Assembly: GCA_013350335.1 (NCBI GenBank)
Contig: CM023535.1
Location: forward strand, 39,306,069 to 39,370,068
Source of the DNA: Chimonanthus salicifolius
Lineage: Eukaryota; Streptophyta; Magnoliopsida; Laurales; Calycanthaceae
DNA: 64,000 bases
Reading direction: 5' to 3'
Shown: positions 56,803 to 64,000 of the stretch, one piece after another
Position numbering within the stretch: the first letter of the stretch is position 1
Layout of the letters: each line of letters begins with the position of its first letter
Notes under the pieces: model-generated
The model's database searches: none
Seen by the model: only the letters and a program-made list of their open reading frames with translations
Told to the model about the DNA's origin: nothing
Translations under genes and position numbers: made by a program

Positions 56803-57960
56803 ATGGCAAAAGAAGTTGGGGAGAAAACTCTCAAAGACTACTTCTCACCAGTCACAACCAACACTCCATCAGGTATAATCATACCTGCAACCAGTATTAC
56901 CTTTGAACTTAAGCTAGCACTTTTACATTTTTTACCATCTTTTCATGGTCTTGATAGAGAGGATCCATACCTTCACGTCAAAGAATTCTTAGAGATTTGT
57001 ACCACCATTAAAATCCAAGGAATCACTGATGAATTTATTTGACTTCGATTAATTCATTTCTTTCTCAAAGAAAAAGGAAATCATGGCTAAATTCTTTACC
57101 TGCAAATACCATCACCGCTTGGGATTAGCTAGTTAATAAACTTTTGAATAAGTTTTTCCCAGTATAAAAAACAAACGCCCTCAAGAAAGAAATGATAAAC
57201 TTCGATCAGAAGGAAGGTGAACAATTCTGTGAAGCATAGGAAATACTCAAAGATATTTTAGCAAAATGCCTGCACCATGACTTTGAAACGTGGAGACTTA
57301 TCCAATTTTTGTACGATGGTTTAACCACATCTACCCGTCAAATGTTTGAGTCTATGAAAAATGGGGACTTTTTGAAGCTAAGTGAGAACAATGGATGGAC
57401 ATTTTTGGAAACATTGGCGGAGAATTCTCAACGATGGGATTTCTCTAAGAAAGATAATTTACCGTAAACCTCAAAGAAGGGGGTTTGTAAGAAGTCAGTA
57501 GTGATTTTGACGTTAAGTTAGCAATCGTAAACTTTATGAAAAAAGTAGACTCTTTAGTAATAAGTCAGGTGATAAATCCATCATATGTGTTCTAGTCCAG
57601 GACACAATGTCCGAAATTGTTCTTCCCTAGGATCAAATTATGAGTGTTTAACCGAACAAGTTAATGCACTCAATAATGTTGGAAGACAACAAGGAACCCC
57701 GTTCTCTGCTACATACAATCCTAATTGGCAAAATCATCCCAATTTCTCTTGGCGTCAGAATCAATCTCCAATAAATCAAAATCCCCCTCAATATCAAAAT
57801 CAGCCAAATCAGCCATATCCAAATCAATCATATCACCCATCACGTCAAAATCAGTCTTATCATCCACCCCAGCCAAATCAGCCTTATCAATCTAATCCTC
57901 CACAACAACGTAAACCTTCGATTGAGGATACGTTGTAGCAATTCATGCAATCTACTCAGC
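56803..57960 (+). pseudogene. Athila gag (broken)
   Basis: From ATG 56803 (MAKEVGEKTLKDYF). FELKLALLHFLPSFHGLDRE and HVKEFLEICTTIK form the conserved capsid start of Athila Gag. A stop follows at about 57,040, then pieces in other frames. At about 57,590 is CSSPGHNVRNC, a degenerate zinc-knuckle-like segment, followed by EQVNALNN and a Gln/Asn/Pro-rich tail with repeated QNQSYHP and QPNQPYQ (57,720-57,910). Stops at 57,040, about 57,237 and 57,937 break it. Function: Gag of the particle. This copy is dead. Confidence 0.85.
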
Positions 57961-58489
57961 AGGATATGCACAAGCTATAAACACAGTTTGGACAATTTCC
58001 CACTACTATTGGTGACCGAGAAAAAGGCAAATTTCCCAGTCAACCTATTCAAAATTCTAAGGGACAGTAAGAGGTTTCATCATCCAAACCAGACAATGTT
58101 AAATCAATCACTACCTTGAAATCAGGGAAATAGGTAGACAATAAAGTGGAAATGCCTAAAGAATAAATCAATGATCAATCAAAGCAATTGGATAACTCAC
58201 TGAGTTCATCCCCTTTCCAAAATTCATCAGATTTGTCTGCTAAGAAAACATTTTCACCAAGGGCTCCATACCCTCACAGGCTATCTGCAAAACAAAAGAT
58301 ACCTTATGGTGACATACTAGAGGTGTTTAAACATGTTAGCATCACTATCCCTTTTTTGGATGCCATCAATCAAGTACCTTCGTATGCCAAATTTCTCAAG
58401 GACCTATGTAAGGTAAAACAGAGAACTAATGTTCCCACACAGTCTTTTCTAGCATAAAATGCGAGTGCACTTCACCAACAAACATTTCC

Positions 58490-59157
58490 AATCAAACATA
58501 AGGATCCTGGATGTCCAACCATTGCTTGTACAATCAGTACATGCACAATTGACAGGGTCTTATTAGATCTTGAAGCTAGTGTCAGTCTATTGCCATATTC
58601 TCTTTATGAGCAATTAGGTTTGGGAGAATTGAAAACCATTTCTATCACCCTACAATTAGCTGATCGCTCTGTAAAAATTCCAAGAGGTGTGATAGAAGAT
58701 GTTCTAGTTAAAGTTGACAGCTTCTATTATGCTGTAGATTTTGTAGTGTTGGATACACAATCAACTCAGAAAGCCAATGGGTATGCTTAGATTATCATTT
58801 GGAGACTTGACAACTGAACTCAATGTTTTTGGCCTTTGTCGACAACCTCTTTGCGCAGATGATCCATACGAGGGTAACATAATTCAGAATTTTGTTGATG
58901 AGTTTTTCCTTCACTCCATTTGTAATAATCAATTCAAAATATTATTGTCTCTTTTAGATGAGGATTTCAATTTTAATGAAGTGAATATTGTCACCAAATC
59001 TGAACCTCTATCTGTTAATCAATCTGTGTTAGTCCCATCTATCGAGAAACCACAAAGATTAGAACTCAAAACTCTTCCTGAGACTCTCAAATGTTCATAT
59101 CTTGGACCTTCAAATACATTACCAATTATCATAGCTTCAGACCTAACTTCTGAATAG
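58490..59157 (+). pseudogene. Athila protease and linker
   Basis: LLDLEASVSLLPYSLYEQLG at about 58,560 is the protease active-site region. The family's DLGA-type triplet reads DLEA here (Gly to Glu), like the DSE change in element A. LQLADRSVKIPRGVIEDVLV and VDFVVLDT follow. A frame change at about 58,780 leads to FGDLTTELNVFGL and the acidic linker before RT, which ends at TAG 59155-59157. Confidence 0.85.
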
Positions 59158-60184
59158 GAGACTAGACTCCTGGCTGTTTTAAAAGGTCATCGTGAAGCTA
59201 TAAGATGGTCCATTGCCGATCTGAAAGGATAGCCCTTCATGGTCATGCACAAAATTCATTTGGAAGGATATTCCAAAACATGTAGAGAACCACAGAGACG
59301 GTTAAATCCAGCAATGCATGAAGTTGTGAGAGACGAAATTTTGAAACTTCTCAAAGATGGAATCATTTTCCTAATTTCAGACAGTGCATGGCATGGTAAG
59401 TCCAATCCAAGTTGTCCCTAAAAAGTCTGGTGTCCCGATCATAAAAAATGAGGAAAATGAGATAGCTCCAACATGCATTCAAACGTGTTGGAGAGTTTGC
59501 ATTGATTACCGAAAGCTGAACACTGCCACTCGTAAGGATCACTTCCGTCTTCCATTCATTGATTAGATGCTTGAACGTTTAACTGGTCATGCATTCTATT
59601 GTTTTCTTGATGGTTATTCTGTCTATATCCAAATCTATGTTGCTCCTGAGGATCAGGAGAAAACAACATTCAACTGTCTATTATGTACGTTCACCTATAA
59701 TCGTATGCCTTTCGGACTGTGTAACGCACCTGCCACCTTTCAGAGATGCATGATTACTATTTTCTCCGACATGGTAGAACGTTTCCTAAAAGTTTTCATG
59801 GATGATTTCTCAGTCTTTGGATCAACTTTTGACCAGTGTCTGCACCATCTAACCTTTGTGTTAGTCAGGTCCAAAGAAAAGGACTTAGTACTGAATTGGG
59901 AAAAATGCCACGTTATGGTGAAATCAGGCATAGTACTAGGGCACATAATCTCAGAAAAAAGAATTGAAACGGATAAAGCCAAAGTTAACCTAATCTCAAA
60001 TTTGCTAAGACCACAAATTGTTAAAGAGATTAGGTCATTCTTAGGTCATGCTGGATTTTACAGAAGGTTTATCAAAGGATTCAGTGACATATCGCAACCT
60101 CTTTGCAGACTCATGACCAAGGATGTCGTTTTCAATTTTGATGAAAAATGTGTCATAGCATTTGAAAAATTGAAACGGCTTTGA
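59158..60184 (+). pseudogene. Athila reverse transcriptase
   Basis: EPQRRLNPAMHEVVRDEILKLL, VPKKSGV, WRVCIDYRKLNTATRKDHFRL, a TAG at 59564-59566 in place of the glutamine expected after PFID, LERLTGHAFYCFLDGYS, RMPFGLCNAPATFQRCM and the catalytic FMDDFSVFG at about 59,796. FMDD/DFSVFG is an Athila signature. The thumb (GHIIS) and connection (IRSFLGHAGFYRRFI) follow. Catalytic aspartates are present. The copy is broken by stops at about 59,155, 59,230 and 59,564, a frameshift near 59,390 and a stop at 60,182. Confidence 0.9.
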
Positions 60185-60600
60185 CTTCTGCTCCAATCAT
60201 ACAGCCACCCAACTAGTCTGTACCCAATGAAATCATGTGCGATGCCTCTGATTATGCAATGGGAGCAGTGTTAAGACAAAGAACGAACAAATTGCCACAT
60301 GTTATCTATTATGCTAACAAAATGTTGAATGACGCTCAACTTCATTATTCCACCACGGAAAAAGAGTTGTTAGTTGTCATATTTTCGTTAGACAAATTTC
60401 GATTTTACTTAGTAGGTTAGAAGGTCATTATCTACTCAGATCACACTGCACTCAAGTATCTCTTTTCTAAGAAAGATGCTAAGTCCCGCCTAATCCGATG
60501 GATACTGTTGCTACAAGAATTTGACATTGAAATTCAGGACAAGATAGGTTTCGAAAATGTGGTAGTAAACCATTTGTCAAGATTGGGAACTGAGCTCACT
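60185..60600 (+). pseudogene. Athila RNase H
   Basis: MCDASDYAMGAVL holds the first catalytic Asp, followed by YYANKMLNDAQLHYSTTEKELL with the Glu region, a TAG at 60418-60420 between LVG and KVIIYSDHTALKYLF (third catalytic Asp) and the linker RWILLLQEFDIEIQDKIG. Typical Athila RNase H order and residues. Confidence 0.88.
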
Positions 60601-60859
60601 AAAGGCAACCGTCCTATCACTGAATCCTTCCCTGATGAGCAACTCATATCCCTTTCCCAAGTACCATGGTTTACGGATATTGTCAACTATCTTATAACTA
60701 GCAAATGCCTCCTCATTAGACTAAACAAGATAGAATTAAGTTTCTGGCACAAGTCAAACACTTCATCTGGGATGATCCATATCTGTTTAAGCATTGTGCG
60801 GACCAAATTATTTGTCGTTATGTTCTTCAAGAAGAAAAATAAAGTGTCATAAGTTTCTG

Positions 60860-61914
60860 TCACGATCAAGCATGTGGATTTTACTGGCCCTCCATGTTTC
60901 GTGACACCCGTACCTTTTGTGTTTCATACGTTTGATGTCAAAAATTAGGAAGTATATCCCGTCGAAACATGATGCCTTTAAACCCAATCTTAACTGTTGA
61001 ACTTTTTGATGTTTGGGGCATTGATTTCATGGAACCGTTCCCTAAGTCTTTTGGCAACCTATATATTCTCGTAGGCGTTGACTATGTATCAAAGTGGGTA
61101 GAAGCAATGGCATGCAAAACCAATGATCACAAGGTTGTCACTCGTTTCATTAAAGGAAATATTTTTTCTAGATTTGGTATTCCACGAACTATCATCAGTG
61201 ATGGTGGTAAGCATTTTTGTAATCGCCCATTCAAAAGGTTGATGAAATCATATGGGGTGATTCACAAAGTAGCTACCCCTATCACCCTCAAACGAATGGA
61301 CAAGTGGAAATATCAAATAGAGAAATCAAACATATCCTTGAGAAGACAGTCAATCCATCTCGACAGGACTGGTCTTCTAGACTCACTGATGCACTATGGG
61401 CTTATTGAACTGCGTTCAAGACTCCCATAGGAATGTCACCCTATTGATTAGTGTCTGGAAAGGTTTGTCATCTTCCAGTCGAAATAGAACACAAAGCCTA
61501 TTGGATAATCAAGCATTTCAATTTTGTCTTCGACTCGGCTGGACAACTCAGAAAACTCCAAATGGCTGAGTTGGACGAAATCAGAAATGAAGCTTATGAT
61601 ACGGCCAGAAAGTACAAGGACCGAATTTAAATCTTTCATGACAAACACATTCTTCCAAAAAAATGTTTCATGCTTGTCAAATAGTCTTATTGTACAATTC
61701 TCGGTTACATCTTTTTCCTGGGAAATTGAAATCAAAATGGTTCAGTCCATTCATCGTCACAGCCACATTCCCACATGGTGCAATCCTGATCAAGCATCCT
61801 AAAAATGGTCATGCTTTCAAAGTCAATGGTCATCGTCTAAAACCATTTTTAGAGTCTCACACTTCAGAACGAGCAGAAGAAGTTCAACTCATTGATCCAA
61901 TCTACCAAGACTAA
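60860..61914 (+). pseudogene. Athila integrase
   Basis: The zinc-binding region is badly degraded (60,690-60,960). [20 protein letters not shown] holds the first catalytic Asp, [11 protein letters not shown] the second. One base is lost near 61,281, and the catalytic Glu region ([11 protein letters not shown]) is readable in the next frame. LTDALWAY and the tail with [17 protein letters not shown] and HRLKPFL follow through several frames to about 61,914. No chromodomain, as expected for Athila. Confidence 0.87.
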
Positions 61915-64000
61915 TTTGCACATCCATTATCATTTCATTTACCAAACCCAATCACATTTCTTTACCCAGACCCACCAGCCCAATTGTCTATGTCTCAGTT
62001 GGTCTGAGTCATCAGTGTCTAGTTTTTATTTTCTTGAGTCTAGTTTTTCATTGAGTCAATCTTGCCTAGGAGTCTGCCATTCATCATTTAATTCCAAAGT
62101 ACACTTCATATTCCGATTGTTCATTTTCTAAGATTTTCTATGTTTACACTTGGCTAGTGTAGATTAGGAAACATTGAGGACAATGTTCAGTTCGAGTTTG
62201 GGGGTACTATGGTCATCATGTGTCATTTTCCATAAAAATTTCTTAGGGGAGAATAAGTTTAAAACTGAGACCCCTTAAAAAAATTAAGCACCCATCGTCC
62301 ATCTTAGACTTTGTGACCAGCAGATCTTAAAGACCTAGATAGAAGTCATGAACGTAGACAGTCGAGTTTTAGTTTTTACAATGTGTCTTCTAGAACACAC
62401 GTTCCCCCAGACTTGTATAGGAAATCATTTCCTTTGCTATGAGGGTGAGGAAGCTGGAAATCAAAGAGGAGCAACCCAGACCTCTCTGTGGTCGAAGCAC
62501 TCTTGCCACAAAAAGGAAAACTAAGAGGCTAGCTAGGTGCCACAAATGCAGACGTTACAATTGTAATAGAATAAGATCAGACTAGAGTCTATTGTGAGAC
62601 AACAGTTAGTAGACTTGTAGGAAATAGGCAAATCTATGTAGATCTATGCAGATATATTCAAGGGCAGAGTAAGTCCAGAAAGACTGCGACGCCTTGAACT
62701 AAAGAGAACTGTTGATTTTCGACTAAGTGCTTACAAACGTCTTGACATCTGACGTCAAACGAGTCATAATCTTGCTTAGACAAAAACTAGGCAGAATCAT
62801 TTTAGAGAAGAGTAAGTGAGGACTGAGACTTCAAGAGCTTAAACGTTGCCAATTTTAGTTTGAAAAAGATTACCAACATCTTGACGATCTGACGTAAAAA
62901 GAGTCACATTTTTAACATTAATACTTAGATGGAGATCTCTATATCATACTTTTCTGAAAATATTTTTATAGGATTTACACTTAGAAACCCTTGTACACAG
63001 CCATATTGAGTCTAGTCTGAAAAAGATAAATATTCTCGAGTCAAATAATCACTAGAGGAATACCAGTGGATATTTAACCCAGTAAGCTTTAGAGACATTT
63101 TTTTCCTTCTGAGGGTTAAAAAACTATTCCAATTTTTGGTAGCGCAAATAAGTCGGTGTTAATCTCATTATATTTCATCTTGGTCATATTACTGAGAACG
63201 CCATAAAAATTGAATTATTATACCTGAATTTTTTTGGAATTTATTTGAAACAAGGAAACCACTTGTTGAAACTTAAGATATGACATAGGCCATTTTTTGG
63301 ATCGTTTGAGCCTAAAAGATCACCTATACTTGGTCATCTTATCTTGATAGTTCCCTAGTTGAGCCTTCAAAATAGCCTTTTTTTTATTAACCATGTCTAC
63401 CATACCAACTCCCATTCAGGAATATGAGCCAATAAAAAATATCCATGAGCTATTCTTAGAAAAAAGGATAGAGATGAAAACTTAAGGGATGGTACTCTAA
63501 AAAAAAGGGCACAAGATAGAAAAGAAAAAGAAAAAGAAAGAAAATAGCATAAAAAAAGGGAAACATCCAGATACCAAAAAAAAGATGTGAAAAAGTAAAA
63601 AAAAAAAAGTGAAAAATAAATATTTAGAAAAATGCCAAAAAATAGAGGAAAAATATCTCATTCAAAAAAATGAAGGCCTCTAATCATTTCTATTCAAAGT
63701 ATTTCTACAGCCTTATATCCTTCTTTGGTTTGACCCGATCCCAAGTCATGTTTCGTCCTAATAGGAAGTCCTATTGATCTTAGATCTAAATAGGGTGTTT
63801 CTAGTAAGGACTTGGAGTTTTGACTTCCTATTTTATGTAATTTCTTTTATTATATAAATGAAATATATGATTGTTGGTCCAAATAATGTGAATGTACATC
63901 GAAAGAGATAAGGGGAAATTGAATTTCCCTCAGACGATACATGGACTTGGTCGATGTGTCGGGAAAGTTGAACGTTCCCAGACGATGCATCGACTGGATT
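61915..64000 (+). other. Athila 3' internal region, no ORF seen
   Basis: No credible env-like gene. At about 62,174-62,210 is GAGGACAATGTTCAG and then GAGTTTGGGGGTAC, a purine-rich motif regularly found after integrase in Athila and Tat elements. From 63,440 to 63,680 the sequence is A-rich with AAAAAGAAAAAG runs. Two copies of TTGACRTCTGACGT or a close variant occur near 62,743 and 62,881. The 3' LTR is not reached before the window ends. Confidence 0.65.

Noticed and set aside
61915..64000. Possible env-like ORF downstream of Athila integrase
   Set aside because: No long frame, signal peptide or membrane segment could be followed. Stops are frequent in all frames.

Overview
This is a block of plant repetitive DNA made almost entirely of nested LTR retrotransposons. 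I recognise no host gene, tRNA or rRNA. The element types are a Tekay/Del-like Ty3/gypsy chromovirus with a C-terminal chromodomain and an initiator-Met-tRNA primer site, an Athila-like Ty3/gypsy element with an Asp-tRNA-type primer site, and a fragment of a third, probably Reina-like, chromovirus. Together with the nesting, these point to pericentromeric or intergenic heterochromatin of a flowering plant with a large genome. I cannot name the species.

Bases 1-45,581 are one stack of Tekay-family insertions inside each other, readable from 5-bp target site duplications (TSDs). Oldest is H, an LTR on the minus strand whose inner end is at 45,581. Element A (minus strand) sits in H. Its pol survives at 654-1158 and 7997-10640, and its 5' LTR is spread over 10656-10671, 35610-36404 and 43329-44041. 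Into A went solo LTR S1 (1159-7996, TSD ATCTT) with solo LTR S2 inside it (1440-4691, TSD GAATT), another LTR ending at 653, element C (21445-35609), and solo LTR S4 (36405-43323, minus) with solo LTR S5 inside it (38953-42444, TSD TTTCT). C in turn received element B in its 5' LTR (10672-21444) and solo LTR S3 in its 3' LTR (28582-33022, TSD GTAGG). A large deletion joined A's LTR to the middle of B's 5' LTR at about 10671.

Bases 45,582-64,000 hold an imperfect foldback element, about 0.9 kb of unassigned DNA, a minus-strand Reina-like LTR and pol fragment, and an Athila element (48514 to beyond the right edge) that broke the Reina-like element and was itself hit by Tekay solo LTR S6 (52246-56230, TSD GCCAT). 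All gag-pol genes are broken by frameshifts and stops. Many of the stops are CAG-to-TAG changes.

The unusual feature is the Tekay LTR itself. It is 3.2-4.4 kb long and largely built of short palindromes. More than 40 copies of an 11-bp-stem hairpin (GGTTCGGCCAT / ATGGCCGAACC) lie between a conserved splice-donor-like site (GTAAGT) and a conserved branch-point plus acceptor (CTAAC, then CTTCTACCCTAG). The LTR therefore looks like a small gene: TATA box, exon 1, a 1.5-2.6 kb intron carrying the hairpin array, exon 2 and a 3'-end region. A tandem two-stem element in the same interval shows paired changes in its outer stem between LTR subfamilies. These structures, not the decayed proteins, are the part of the window most worth following up.
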